45,438 nucleotides of DNA from an uncultured Pelagibacteraceae bacterium (GCA_902633985.1 CACPHV010000002.1:1-45438); one strand, 5' to 3'; shown: positions 16,279 to 24,687, counted from the stretch's first letter. The notes: a model not told the origin generated them from the sequence alone. Program-made: numbers and translations.

Positions 16279-17436
16279 TTAGATTTTAACTTTCGCTAAC
16301 GGACCAAACTCATTTTCATAAGCAAGTCTGTAGTTAGGCTGATTCATTAGTAAGTATTTCATTACTCTTTTCGCATAAGCTTTTTGTGAATCAACAATCT
16401 TCTTAAAGAATGGATCTTTAGAAGAAAAATCACCTACAACTTTATCCCAACCTTTTAACTGCTCTGCTAAAATTGCATCTGAAGTTTGGTAAACGTTTAC
16501 TTTGTGCTCATTCATCAATTTAGATAAATCAGCTGAGTATCTTACCAAAGCTTTAAAGTAGTTAGCGGTATTTGCTGCATACGAAGCATTTTTTAATATT
16601 GCTTGGTTTGCAGGAGATAAGCTATTAAATGTTTTTTTGTTAATAGGTATTTCAAACATCTCTTGTGATTGGTGGAAAGATCCTAAGTGATAATGCTTAG
16701 AAACATCTTGCATACCAAATTGAGAGTCTGAAGTAGGGTTATTAAATTCAGCAGCTTCAATCAAACCAGTTTTCATCGCTGGCTGAATTTCACCACCTGG
16801 TAATTGTCTAACTACCATACCCATTGCAGTAAGAACGTTAGTTGCAAGACCAACTGTTCTATACTTCATTCCTTTAACGTCGCTTACTTTGGTTACGTTC
16901 TTTTTGAACCAACCAAAAGGTTGAGCTGGCATAGGCATCGCAAAAACACCAACATAGTCGTATCCAACTTTTGCTAATGTTTCTTCATACAATGCTCTTC
17001 CACCACCTTCTTCCATCCAAGCCATTACTTCTTGAGATGACAGACCGTAAGATGGGCCAGTTCCGAAAAGAGACGCGGCAGGATTTTTTCCATACCAATA
17101 AGCAGTAACCCAGTGTCCCATATCAAGAACACCGTCACTTACAGCTTGTCCAATTTCTCCAGTTTTTACAACTGCACCAACAGGCTGAAGATCAATTTTT
17201 AAACTTCCACCTGACATGTCTCCAACCATTTTGGCATAGTCTCCGGCCATTTCAAAAAAGATATTAGCACCTGATGGCCATGCTGCTTGCATCTTTAATG
17301 TTTGCGGAGCACCAAAAGCAACGTTTGGCATTGCTACAGCTGTTGCTGCGGCTGCACCAGTTGCTGCTGCGGCTTTGAAGAACTTTCTTCTTGAAGGAGT
17401 TTTAGAACCCTTCAATGATTTTTTATTTTTAATCAT
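16279..17436 (-). CDS. dctP: TRAP solute-binding protein (second system)
   Basis: Periplasmic binding protein of the second TRAP transporter, 385 residues. The Tat signal PSRRKFFKAAAATGAAAA ends near AMPNVAFGA. The mature part has the family layout: KGMKYRTVGLATNVL with the carboxylate-binding arginine and QLPGGEIQPAMKTGLIEAAEFNNP before the second domain. The first TRAP binding protein has a Trp at the EWVGP position where this one has Phe (EFNNP), so the ligand is probably different. A strong ribosome binding site, AGAGGAGAAGAA, precedes the ATG. The signal-peptide coding region shares long identical runs with the first dctP although the mature parts are clearly divergent. Confidence 0.93.
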   Translation of the reverse strand: MIKNKKSLKGSKTPSRRKFFKAAAATGAAAATAVAMPNVAFGAPQTLKMQAAWPSGANIFFEMAGDYAKMVGDMSGGSLKIDLQPVGAVVKTGEIGQAVSDGVLDMGHWVTAYWYGKNPAASLFGTGPSYGLSSQEVMAWMEEGGGRALYEETLAKVGYDYVGVFAMPMPAQPFGWFKKNVTKVSDVKGMKYRTVGLATNVLTAMGMVVRQLPGGEIQPAMKTGLIEAAEFNNPTSDSQFGMQDVSKHYHLGSFHQSQEMFEIPINKKTFNSLSPANQAILKNASYAANTANYFKALVRYSADLSKLMNEHKVNVYQTSDAILAEQLKGWDKVVGDFSSKDPFFKKIVDSQKAYAKRVMKYLLMNQPNYRLAYENEFGPLAKVKI

Positions 17437-17449
17437 TTCTTCTCCTCTA

Positions 17450-17461
17450 GTTAATTAACTG
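17450..17461. repeat. Shared palindromic 12-mer in the second dctP leader (copy 2)
   Basis: GTTAATTAACTG on the plus strand, identical to the copy at 12634-12645. Here it is 13 bases upstream of the ATG and abuts the ribosome binding site. Confidence 0.5.
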
Positions 17462-17537
17462 TCGAAAATAAAACATAGATTCAGATTAGAGTCTTTCTAA
17501 AAGATAAGCCAAAATGACCCATATTAAACAATTTTTT

Positions 17538-17565
17538 AAAAAAATTTCAATTTCTAATTGAAATT
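17538..17565 (-). terminator. Intrinsic terminator after dhaK
   Basis: On the minus strand a 10-bp perfect stem, AATTTCAATT pairing with AATTGAAATT (17565-17556 with 17552-17543), has a 3-base loop and is followed by a run of T. It starts one base after the dhaK stop and would end the long ABC transporter-kinase transcript. The stem is AT-rich, so termination strength is uncertain. Confidence 0.65.
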
Positions 17566-17566
17566 A

Positions 17567-18559
17567 TTACATACCCCAACGCATAGCTGCAGTATGAACA
17601 GGTGCATCCCAATTTTTTAAAATTTCCTCATCACATTTTAAGAGTGTTACTGATGCTCCTTGCATTTCAAGTGATGTACAATAATTACCAACTAAACTCC
17701 TTGTAATTTCAATTCCTTTAGATTTTAAAATTTCACAAGCATCATCGTATACTAAATATAATTCAGTAAGAGGAGTTCCGCCCATACCGTTTATAAATAG
17801 AAGCGTCTTTTCATTTTTTTGTAGTTTTAAATCATCAAGTATAGCTTCCAACATATTATTGACTATTTTTTTTGATGGTTGAATTTTTTCTCTCTTTCGT
17901 CCAGGTTCTCCGTGTATACCTACACCAAATTCCATTTCATCATTTCCAATATCAAAAGTTGGTTTGCCTGCAGCAGGAACGGTGCAACTAGTAAAAGCAA
18001 CGCCCATAGTTCCAGAGTTTTTGTTTACTTTTTCACCAAGTTTTTTACATTCTTCTAACGAACCTCCATTCTCAGCAAGGGATCCAACAATCTTTTCAAC
18101 CAAAACTGTTGCGGCGACACCACGTCTTCCAGTTGTAAATGTTGAGTCTTCAACGGCAACGTCATCGTTAGTAATGATGCTATCATTTTTACCTGAGTAC
18201 ATTTCGGCACCCATTTGAAAATTCATAATATCTCCAGAATAATTTTTAACTATAAACAAAACACCAGCTCCGCTATCCACATGTTCAGCAGCTGCTTGCA
18301 TTTGATCTGGAGTGGGTGCTGAAAAAACAAAACCTGGACATGCTGCATCTAGCATTCCATGACCAACAAAACCACCGTGCATAGGTTCATGTCCACTTCC
18401 TCCACCTGAAATTAAAGACACTTTTCCTTCTTTAGTTTTTGTCTTTCTAGAAATGAAGTTTGGTTCAAAATTTACTTTAATTATATCACTATGCGCTTTA
18501 CCAAATCCACTAAGACTTTCTTTTAAAAAATCGTCAACATTATTTATAAATTTTTTCAT
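17567..18559 (-). CDS. dhaK: Dihydroxyacetone kinase subunit DhaK
   Basis: Substrate-binding subunit of dihydroxyacetone kinase, which makes dihydroxyacetone phosphate. The 330 residues cover the DAK1 domain. His216 in GVGIHGEPGRKRE is the residue expected to bind the substrate carbonyl covalently as a hemiaminal, and SGGGSGHEPMHGGFVG (His57) forms the active-site loop. It follows dhaL by 8 bases; the ribosome binding site TAGGAGG is strong. DhaK-family proteins also act on erythrulose and other ketoses, so the true substrate may be a related sugar. No DhaM phosphotransfer protein is encoded in the window. Confidence 0.93.
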   Translation of the reverse strand: MKKFINNVDDFLKESLSGFGKAHSDIIKVNFEPNFISRKTKTKEGKVSLISGGGSGHEPMHGGFVGHGMLDAACPGFVFSAPTPDQMQAAAEHVDSGAGVLFIVKNYSGDIMNFQMGAEMYSGKNDSIITNDDVAVEDSTFTTGRRGVAATVLVEKIVGSLAENGGSLEECKKLGEKVNKNSGTMGVAFTSCTVPAAGKPTFDIGNDEMEFGVGIHGEPGRKREKIQPSKKIVNNMLEAILDDLKLQKNEKTLLFINGMGGTPLTELYLVYDDACEILKSKGIEITRSLVGNYCTSLEMQGASVTLLKCDEEILKNWDAPVHTAAMRWGM

Positions 18560-18567
18560 ATTTCCTC

Positions 18568-19197
18568 CTATTTGTTAATTAGTGATTTGCATATTGTATC
18601 GATTATAAGTTGTGATGAACGAGCGCCTGGATCTATATGACCTTTGGCACGTTCTCCTAAAAATGAAGCTCTACCTTTGGTAGCAAGCATGTCTTTTGTT
18701 GATAACATTCTGTCTTCAGCAATTTTTATTATCTCACTTAACCCTTCTTTCATATCTGCATTACTACTTTTTAATTCATTAAGTTTTTCTGATACTGGAA
18801 TTAAAACATCCATCATTGTTTTTTCTCCAATATCTGCTTTTCCTCTTTCTTTCATTGCATTAATTCCTGTTATGACCATTTCACACGCTTTGTTAAAATC
18901 TATATTTTTATCTAGATCTGGTGTTTTAGCCATAGACATGAAAAAAGTTCCAAACAAAGCTCCAGAGGAGCCACCTATACCTGACAAGACTTTCATAGCG
19001 ATCATATTTAAACCTTTTTGCAAAGGTAGGTTTTTAATATCATTTTCAAGCTCAACTACTAACTTAAGACCTCTTTGCACATTAAATATATGATCCCCAT
19101 CCCCAATATTTTGATCTAGTGCTTCAATTTCTGCTGCATTTTCATCAATGACTATTTGAATATTTTTTGCTTGAGAAATTAAAAAACTAACGCTCAT
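18568..19197 (-). CDS. dhaL: Dihydroxyacetone kinase subunit DhaL
   Basis: Nucleotide-binding subunit of dihydroxyacetone kinase (DAK2 domain). From the chosen start it has 209 residues. The Mg-ADP-binding aspartates are in LDQNIGDGDHIFNVQRGL, and SGIGGSSGALFGTFFMSMAK and IDPGARSSQLI match the family. An upstream start would add 8 residues, but the ATG at 19197 has AAAGGAT just before it, within the end of the ATPase gene, so I use that. In PTS-type systems ADP stays bound and DhaM re-phosphorylates it; in ATP-type systems free ATP is used. Which applies is not decided by what I can see. Confidence 0.92.
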   Translation of the reverse strand: MSVSFLISQAKNIQIVIDENAAEIEALDQNIGDGDHIFNVQRGLKLVVELENDIKNLPLQKGLNMIAMKVLSGIGGSSGALFGTFFMSMAKTPDLDKNIDFNKACEMVITGINAMKERGKADIGEKTMMDVLIPVSEKLNELKSSNADMKEGLSEIIKIAEDRMLSTKDMLATKGRASFLGERAKGHIDPGARSSQLIIDTICKSLINK

Positions 19198-20197
19198 ATA
19201 TCCTTTGGTCTTCGTTATCAAATTTTAAAACTTTATTTGTATTAAAGTCAAAATTAATTTTTTCATTAATTGATGATTTATAGCTACCCTGAATTGATGC
19301 TAATATTTCATTATCTTGAAAATTAATAGCCACAACAGTCTCTGAACCTAAATTTTCTATAGAAATAACCCTTCCTTCATATGGTCCGTCACCTAAATCT
19401 ATATTTTCTGGTCTAAGTCCAATTTTTGGTATGTTGTTATCTAGTTTAAATAAAGAACCAGGTAAAATATTTATTTTTGGTGATCCCAATCTTTGGGATA
19501 CATAAATTGAATTTGGATTTTCATAAATTTCTTCAGGAGTTCCAATTTGAACAATTTTGCCTTCTTTTAAAACTCCAATTTTATCTGCCAATGTTGTTGC
19601 TTCAGCCTGATCATGTGTAACATACAAAATAGTAGCGTTTAAATTTAATTGAATATTTTTTAATTCAACTCTAAGTGTTTCTCTTAGTTTGGCATCTAAT
19701 GAAGATAGTGGCTCATCCATTAAATAGATATTTGGTTCACGAACAAGAGCTCTACCAATAGCTACTCTTTGCATTTCTCCACCCGAAAGTTGAGTTGCTT
19801 TATTTTTTAATTTGTTTGTAATTTTGAGCATTTCAGCAATTTTCTCAACTTTATTTTTTATTTCTTCCTCAGGAAGTTTTCTCATTGGTGACCTTAATGG
19901 AAAAGCAAGATTTTCATAAACAGTATAATGAGGATAAAGAGAGTATTGTTGAAAAACAAAAGTCACATCTCTTGAAGCAGGTTGATCATGAGTTATATTT
20001 TCATCATTAAATAATACATCTCCAGAATCAATTTTCTCTAGACCAGCTATACATCTAAGTGTTGTGGTTTTTCCAGCACCAGATGGACCCAGTAATACAA
20101 AAAATTGACCATCTTCAATTGTTAGATTTATATCCTCTAGAGCTTTAATTTTTTTGTTATAAGTTTTAAATAATTTTTTTAATTCTACTTTTGCCAT
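19187..20197 (-). CDS. Carbohydrate ABC transporter ATPase (second of two)
   Basis: Cytosolic ATPase of the MalK/UgpC type, 336 residues. Motifs: Walker A GPSGAGKTT, Q-loop FVFQQYSLYPHYTV, signature LSGGEMQRVAIGRAL, Walker B IYLMDEPLSSLDA, and the switch histidine in YVTHDQAEA. The C-terminal part (from about residue 240) is the TOBE-like regulatory domain, with GLRPENIDLG. It overlaps both neighbours and pairs with the ATPase at 20197-21279. Two different ATPases in one importer is the arrangement of the glycerol ABC transporter GlpSTPQUV, which makes glycerol or a similar polyol a reasonable candidate. Confidence 0.94.
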   Translation of the reverse strand: MAKVELKKLFKTYNKKIKALEDINLTIEDGQFFVLLGPSGAGKTTTLRCIAGLEKIDSGDVLFNDENITHDQPASRDVTFVFQQYSLYPHYTVYENLAFPLRSPMRKLPEEEIKNKVEKIAEMLKITNKLKNKATQLSGGEMQRVAIGRALVREPNIYLMDEPLSSLDAKLRETLRVELKNIQLNLNATILYVTHDQAEATTLADKIGVLKEGKIVQIGTPEEIYENPNSIYVSQRLGSPKINILPGSLFKLDNNIPKIGLRPENIDLGDGPYEGRVISIENLGSETVVAINFQDNEILASIQGSYKSSINEKINFDFNTNKVLKFDNEDQRIYER

Positions 20198-21279
20198 TAT
20201 TTTATAAACTCGCTGTTTAAAGATTTGTCAGTCTCACCGTCAAAAATAATAATATTATTATTTGAGGGTTTAACCTGCACATTTTCATTTAATTTAACGT
20301 TAACAGAAATATCTGTTTTAACTTTAATTTCACCAAAACTCGTTTTAACTGTAATTATTTTTCTAGATCCTAAATACTCTAGTCCAAAAACTGAACCTTT
20401 AAGACCTTCACTATTACTTAGTGTTAAATTTTCTGGACGTATACCAAAGAAATTTTTACTTCCATTTGACTCCTCAAGTTGTTTGGGAATATCAAATTTA
20501 GTACCTTCAATATTTATAAAAGATTGATCTTTAGAAATTCCCTCATTAACCTCAAAAAAGTTCATACCTGGAGATCCTATAAATGAAGCTACAAATTTAG
20601 TTTTAGGTTTATTGTAAATAATATTAGGCTCATCAGCTTGTAATATTTCACCACCATCCATAACTGCAATTCGATCAGCTAATGACATTGCTTCTAACTG
20701 ATCATGAGTTACATAAACTGTGGTTGCTCCAATATCCAAGTGTAGTTTTTTTAATTCCAAGCACATTAATTCTCTAAATTCAGCATCCAAAGTTCCCAAT
20801 GGCTCATCCATTAAAAATGCTTTTGGTCTTCTAACTAGCGCTCTACCTAAAGCTACCCGTTGTCTATCTCCACCCGAAAGTGAAGAAATGTTAGAATTTA
20901 AAATGTGATCAATTCTTAAAAGTTTTGCTGCTTCTTCAACCCGATTTTTGATATCACTTTTTTTATAGCCCTGCATTTTAAGAGGGAATGATAAGTTGTT
21001 TCTTACATTCATGTGTGGGTAGAGGGCAAACAATTGAAAAACAAAAGCAATATCTCTTTCTGATGCTCTTAACATTCCAACCTCTTCATCTCCAAGATAT
21101 ATCTCACCAGATGTAGGTAATTCTAATCCTGCAATCATTCGAAGTGTTGTGGTCTTTCCACAACCAGATGGTCCAAGTAAAACAAAGAACTCTTTATCAT
21201 TAATCGTTAAATTAGAATTTTTAACTGCAGTAAAATCACCAAATGATTTTTGTAAATTTACTATTTTAATTTGAGACAT
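20197..21279 (-). CDS. Carbohydrate ABC transporter ATPase (first of two)
   Basis: Cytosolic ATPase of 360 residues with Walker A GPSGCGKTTTLR, Q-loop FVFQLFALYPHMNV, signature LSGGDRQRVALGRAL, Walker B AFLMDEPLGTLDAEFREL and YVTHDQLEA, then a TOBE-like C-terminal domain with GIRPENLTLS. The Q-loop reads Phe-Gln-Leu and the D-loop GTLDAEFRE instead of the more usual SNLDAKLR, so the two ATPases of this locus are distinct and may form a heterodimer. The stop overlaps the start of the next ATPase by one base. Confidence 0.94.
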   Translation of the reverse strand: MSQIKIVNLQKSFGDFTAVKNSNLTINDKEFFVLLGPSGCGKTTTLRMIAGLELPTSGEIYLGDEEVGMLRASERDIAFVFQLFALYPHMNVRNNLSFPLKMQGYKKSDIKNRVEEAAKLLRIDHILNSNISSLSGGDRQRVALGRALVRRPKAFLMDEPLGTLDAEFRELMCLELKKLHLDIGATTVYVTHDQLEAMSLADRIAVMDGGEILQADEPNIIYNKPKTKFVASFIGSPGMNFFEVNEGISKDQSFINIEGTKFDIPKQLEESNGSKNFFGIRPENLTLSNSEGLKGSVFGLEYLGSRKIITVKTSFGEIKVKTDISVNVKLNENVQVKPSNNNIIIFDGETDKSLNSEFIK

Positions 21280-21280
21280 A

Positions 21281-21472
21281 TTAATCCGGAAAGTGGCTTG
21301 TGATTATGAAACCTATAGTTCCTACTAAAATTACAATAAAAGAATATGTAAACATCCACATTGCAAATGGTTGCAACAACATGAAAACCCCAATTAAAAT
21401 TAATATTGTAGATAAGTTTTCCCAATAAACTCTTCTAAATATTTTCCTCATTAATGATTTTTCCTCTTGCAT
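21281..21472 (-). CDS. Small membrane protein in the ABC transporter operon
   Basis: A 63-residue protein with two hydrophobic helices (about 18-37 and 41-58; ILILIGVFMLLQPF, FIVILVGTIGFII). The ATG at 21472 overlaps the stop of the permease gene as TAATG. A second ATG at 21451 has AGAGGAA upstream and would give 56 residues; I cannot decide between them. Carbohydrate ABC operons of the glycerol type carry a small membrane protein (GlpU, DUF2160); this may be its counterpart but I cannot confirm homology by eye. Co-translation with the permeases suggests it is part of the membrane complex or its assembly. Confidence 0.7.
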   Translation of the reverse strand: MQEEKSLMRKIFRRVYWENLSTILILIGVFMLLQPFAMWMFTYSFIVILVGTIGFIITSHFPD

Positions 21473-22416
21473 TATTTTCTAACTGCTCCAAAGGTAATTC
21501 CTCTTAAAAGATGTTTTCTTAAAATGATTGTAAAAATCATTACTGGTAGTAGAAATAAAGTTGTTCCCGCACCAATTGCTGGCCAATCAAGTCCACCTTC
21601 ACCGATGATTGTAGGAATAAATGGTGGAGCTGTTTGTGCATTGAATTGAGTTAGTAAAACAGCAAAAGCGTATTCGTTCCATGAAAAAATCATACAAAAA
21701 ATTGCAGTTGCAGCTATGCCAGTCATTGCTTGTGGAAGAACAACTTTAAAGAAAGCTTGAAGTCTAGAATATCCATCAATCATGGCTGCTTCTTCATATT
21801 CTTTAGGAATTTCATCCATAAATCCTTTTAATAACCATACTGCTAAACTTAAGTTTACAACTGTATACAATATGATCATTCCAAGATGAGTATCCCCAAG
21901 CCCTAATTTTCTATACATAATAAATATAGGAACAGCCACTGCTATTGGTGGGAACATCCTGGTTGAAAGAATAAAAAATAACAAATCATCTTTTAAAGGA
22001 ACTCTAAATCTTGAAAATGCATATGCAGCCAACGCTCCTAAGAATACAGACGCAAAAGTTGAACCAAAACCAATTATCATTGAGTTTGAGTATCTTCCTA
22101 AAAATTTCGATGGTCCTGTTATAACCATCTCTCTGCTTCTAACTAGTTCTTCATACCAATTTTCTGGGGGTGGCAATGAGTCAAGATATTCCTGTGATTG
22201 TCTTGATCTATTGGTAAATAAGTTAACATATCCCTCTAGCGATGGTTCAAACAATACTTCTGGTGGATATGAAATAGCACTATCAACATTTTTAAAACTT
22301 GTCATTACCATCCAAGATATTGGTATCAAAGTAACTACGGCATAAACTATTATAATAGCAGCAGCCATTTTTTTTGAAAAAGACGAAGGTTCCAAATATG
22401 ATCTAGAAGTATCCAT
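21472..22416 (-). CDS. Carbohydrate ABC transporter permease (MalG/UgpE type)
   Basis: Inner-membrane subunit of 314 residues with six or more helices. The EAA loop that docks to the ATPases is EEAAMIDGYSRLQAFFKVVLPQAMTG. An upstream in-frame start would add 35 residues encoded over the end of the preceding permease gene and of no matching character. The ATG at 22416 overlaps the preceding stop as TGATG and has AAAGGAA before it, so I use that start. A large periplasmic loop (about residues 45-115, FEPSLEGYVNLF to KFLGRYSNSM) precedes the core, as in MalG-like permeases. Confidence 0.93.
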   Translation of the reverse strand: MDTSRSYLEPSSFSKKMAAAIIIVYAVVTLIPISWMVMTSFKNVDSAISYPPEVLFEPSLEGYVNLFTNRSRQSQEYLDSLPPPENWYEELVRSREMVITGPSKFLGRYSNSMIIGFGSTFASVFLGALAAYAFSRFRVPLKDDLLFFILSTRMFPPIAVAVPIFIMYRKLGLGDTHLGMIILYTVVNLSLAVWLLKGFMDEIPKEYEEAAMIDGYSRLQAFFKVVLPQAMTGIAATAIFCMIFSWNEYAFAVLLTQFNAQTAPPFIPTIIGEGGLDWPAIGAGTTLFLLPVMIFTIILRKHLLRGITFGAVRK

Positions 22417-23315
22417 CAGCGTTCCTTTATTTTGTTCATTACTTTTACATAGACATTTCCAAAACCAAATATGGTAACAAAAAGAATAACGGCAAATGCT
22501 GAGCTGTAACCTGTTTTCCATTTTTCAAACGCTTCTCTCTTTAAATTTATTGAGGCAAGCTCAGTGGCAGACCCAGGTCCACCAGAAGTTAACTCAACAA
22601 CCATGTCAAACATTTTGAAATTCTCAATCCCTCTAAAAAGCAGAGCTAATAATAAAAATGGTAGAACGGAAGGCAAAGTAATATATATAAATTGCTGCCA
22701 TTTACTGGCTCTATCAACCTCTGCAGCTTCATATAAATAATTTGGAACAGATCTTAGACCTGCCAAGCAAATTAACATTGTAAAAGGTGTCCACATCCAT
22801 GTATCAACAATTACAATAGCCCAAGGAGCAAGCGTGCTTGAACCAATCATGTCAAAGCTTCCTAAATCATAGAAAAAATTAACCATGTAATTAAATAGTC
22901 CTACTTGAGGGTTATAAAGATAAGTCCAAAATACCCCTACCACTGCAGGTGATAACATCATGGGTAAAACAATTAATGTGGTTAGTAGTTCATTGCCTTT
23001 AAATTTTCTGTTTAGAAGTAAAGCTAAACCTAAACCTATAATTGCTTGTAGTAACAAAGTCCAAAACATGAAACTTGCTGTAACTTGCATTTTTTCCCAT
23101 ATGGCTTCTTTATTAAGAACTTTAATATAATTTTTTAAACCAACAAATTGAGGTTCTCTTCCAATTTTATTTGCGTAAAAATTTGTAAAAGACATTTTAA
23201 TTGCATAGACCAATGGATAAATATTTATAGCCAGTAGCAGAAGTACAGTTGGTCCAATAAAAAGCCAACCTACAGCCTTATCGGAAAGTCCCTTAAATTT
23301 TTTTTTAACGCTCAT
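22416..23315 (-). CDS. Carbohydrate ABC transporter permease (MalF/UgpA type)
   Basis: Inner-membrane subunit of 299 residues with six predicted helices. The EAA loop is YEAAEVDRASKWQQFIYITLPSVLP, the ATPase docking site. Typical N-terminal stretch GWLFIGPTVLLLLAINIYPLVYAIKMSFTNF. Together with the permease at 21472 it forms the heterodimeric channel. It is separated from the binding-protein gene by a GC-rich terminator hairpin and overlaps the next permease by one base. Confidence 0.93.
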   Translation of the reverse strand: MSVKKKFKGLSDKAVGWLFIGPTVLLLLAINIYPLVYAIKMSFTNFYANKIGREPQFVGLKNYIKVLNKEAIWEKMQVTASFMFWTLLLQAIIGLGLALLLNRKFKGNELLTTLIVLPMMLSPAVVGVFWTYLYNPQVGLFNYMVNFFYDLGSFDMIGSSTLAPWAIVIVDTWMWTPFTMLICLAGLRSVPNYLYEAAEVDRASKWQQFIYITLPSVLPFLLLALLFRGIENFKMFDMVVELTSGGPGSATELASINLKREAFEKWKTGYSSAFAVILFVTIFGFGNVYVKVMNKIKER

Positions 23316-23328
23316 ATGAATTTTTAAT

Positions 23329-23355
23329 AAAAAAAGGGGAGGTTTAACCCCCCCT
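23329..23355 (-). terminator. Intrinsic terminator/attenuator after the ABC binding-protein gene
   Basis: On the minus strand AGGGGGGG pairs with CCTCCCCT (23355-23348 with 23342-23335), 8 bp including one G-U pair, loop of 5, followed by a T run. It is 28 bases after the binding-protein stop and before the permease start, matching the position of the hairpins in both TRAP operons. Confidence 0.85.
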
Positions 23356-23382
23356 AATTTTTTAATTTCTTAACTATTAATG

Positions 23383-24687
23383 TTAAAGTTTTCCGTCTGC
23401 TTCGAATACTTCAACCCACTCTTCGATAATTTTATCTAGAGCTTCTTTAGCAGTTCCTTTTCCATTAACAACATAGTCGTGAATTGCCTCTTGCATAGGA
23501 AGCATTAACTCAACGAAAGTTGGTTCTTGCCAAAAATCTTTGACAATTCCCATTGAGTCTAAGAATCCTTGTGCGTAAACAGTTGATGTTGGAAATGATG
23601 GTGAATTTAAAACATCATTATGACATGAGTATCCACCTAAATCCCACCACTTTTGTTGCACATCTGGTCTTGCAAACCATTTGATATATTCAAGAGCAAG
23701 ATCTTGTTTATCTGAGTATTTAACAACAGATATACCTTGTCCACCTAATGTTGCAGCTGCAACATTTTGTTTAGGATTTGCAAAGAAGCCACTAACTCTT
23801 CCATCGCTGTCTTCTTTAGAAACACCAGGCCAGAAAGCATACCAGTTCATTTGGAATGCAACTTGTCCTGATTTGTAGGCATCTAAATTTGCAACCATGT
23901 AAGCATCAGAGTGTCCTGGAGGTGCGCAGTCTTCATATAACTTTCTATAAAACTCAACCGCTTCTACAGCTTGTGGTGAATTGAAATATCCTTCCATATC
24001 GTATGGTTTGTTAGGATTTTCATATTCCATACCCCATGCATACATAGCAGCTGTAACACCCATTGTTATACCTTCTGATCCACGCTCTGTGTTAATTGCA
24101 GCCCCATATCTTTTTTGACCATCAATTTCTCTTCCTTGGAAGAATTTACACATATCATGTAATTGGTTCCAGTTAGCAGGAACTCCTAGATCATATCCGT
24201 GTTTCTTTTTGAACTCAGATTTAAGTTCTGGTCTATCAAACCAGTCTTTTCTATAAGCCCAAGCCAATGCATCTCCCATGGCAGGTAATGCATAGTAGTT
24301 TTTACTGCCTTTAGGCCAAGTAGAATACGCATAAACTGTAGCTGGCGAGAAATCACTCATTGAAATTCCTTCTTTATCAAAGAAGTCATTCAATTTTACG
24401 TAATGCCCATAAACAGCTCCAGCACCGATCCATTGTGAGTCACCAATTAATAAGTCAAATGTTTTACCTTTGTTGTTAAGTTCATTTAACATACGGTCAG
24501 CAAAATTTGGCCATGGTACAAACTCAAAGTTAACTTCTATTCCAGTTTCAGCAGTAAATTCTTTCGTTAATTCTTGCAAAGCATTAGCTGGGTCCCAAGC
24601 GGCCCATCCTAATGTTATAGACTTAGCATTTGAATTTACAGAGAACGAAAATAGAGAAACAAACAATAAAATCATTATTTTTTTCAT
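23383..24687 (-). CDS. ABC transporter extracellular carbohydrate-binding protein
   Basis: Periplasmic substrate-binding protein, family 1, 434 residues. A Sec signal peptide KKIMILLFVSLFSFSVNSNA is cleaved near residue 22. The mature part has the family pattern: LTKEFTAETGIEVNFEFVPW, FDLLIGDSQWIGAGA, YALPAMGDALAWAYRKDWFDRP and LALEYIKWFARPDVQQKWW. Tryptophans and other aromatics are frequent, as in sugar/polyol binders. The ribosome binding site AGAGGAGA is strong. Encoded first in an operon with permeases, two ATPases and DhaL/DhaK, so the ligand may be glycerol, dihydroxyacetone, a tetrose or a small sugar; the sequence does not decide. Confidence 0.93.
   Translation of the reverse strand: MKKIMILLFVSLFSFSVNSNAKSITLGWAAWDPANALQELTKEFTAETGIEVNFEFVPWPNFADRMLNELNNKGKTFDLLIGDSQWIGAGAVYGHYVKLNDFFDKEGISMSDFSPATVYAYSTWPKGSKNYYALPAMGDALAWAYRKDWFDRPELKSEFKKKHGYDLGVPANWNQLHDMCKFFQGREIDGQKRYGAAINTERGSEGITMGVTAAMYAWGMEYENPNKPYDMEGYFNSPQAVEAVEFYRKLYEDCAPPGHSDAYMVANLDAYKSGQVAFQMNWYAFWPGVSKEDSDGRVSGFFANPKQNVAAATLGGQGISVVKYSDKQDLALEYIKWFARPDVQQKWWDLGGYSCHNDVLNSPSFPTSTVYAQGFLDSMGIVKDFWQEPTFVELMLPMQEAIHDYVVNGKGTAKEALDKIIEEWVEVFEADGKL

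Noticed and set aside
18644..19093. 149-codon open frame antisense to dhaL
   Set aside because: Shadow of dhaL; composition is that of a reverse-strand reading.
22417..22521. 35-residue N-terminal extension of the second ABC permease
   Set aside because: Lies wholly over the 3' end of the first permease gene in another frame; the ATG at 22416 has a ribosome binding site and TGATG coupling.
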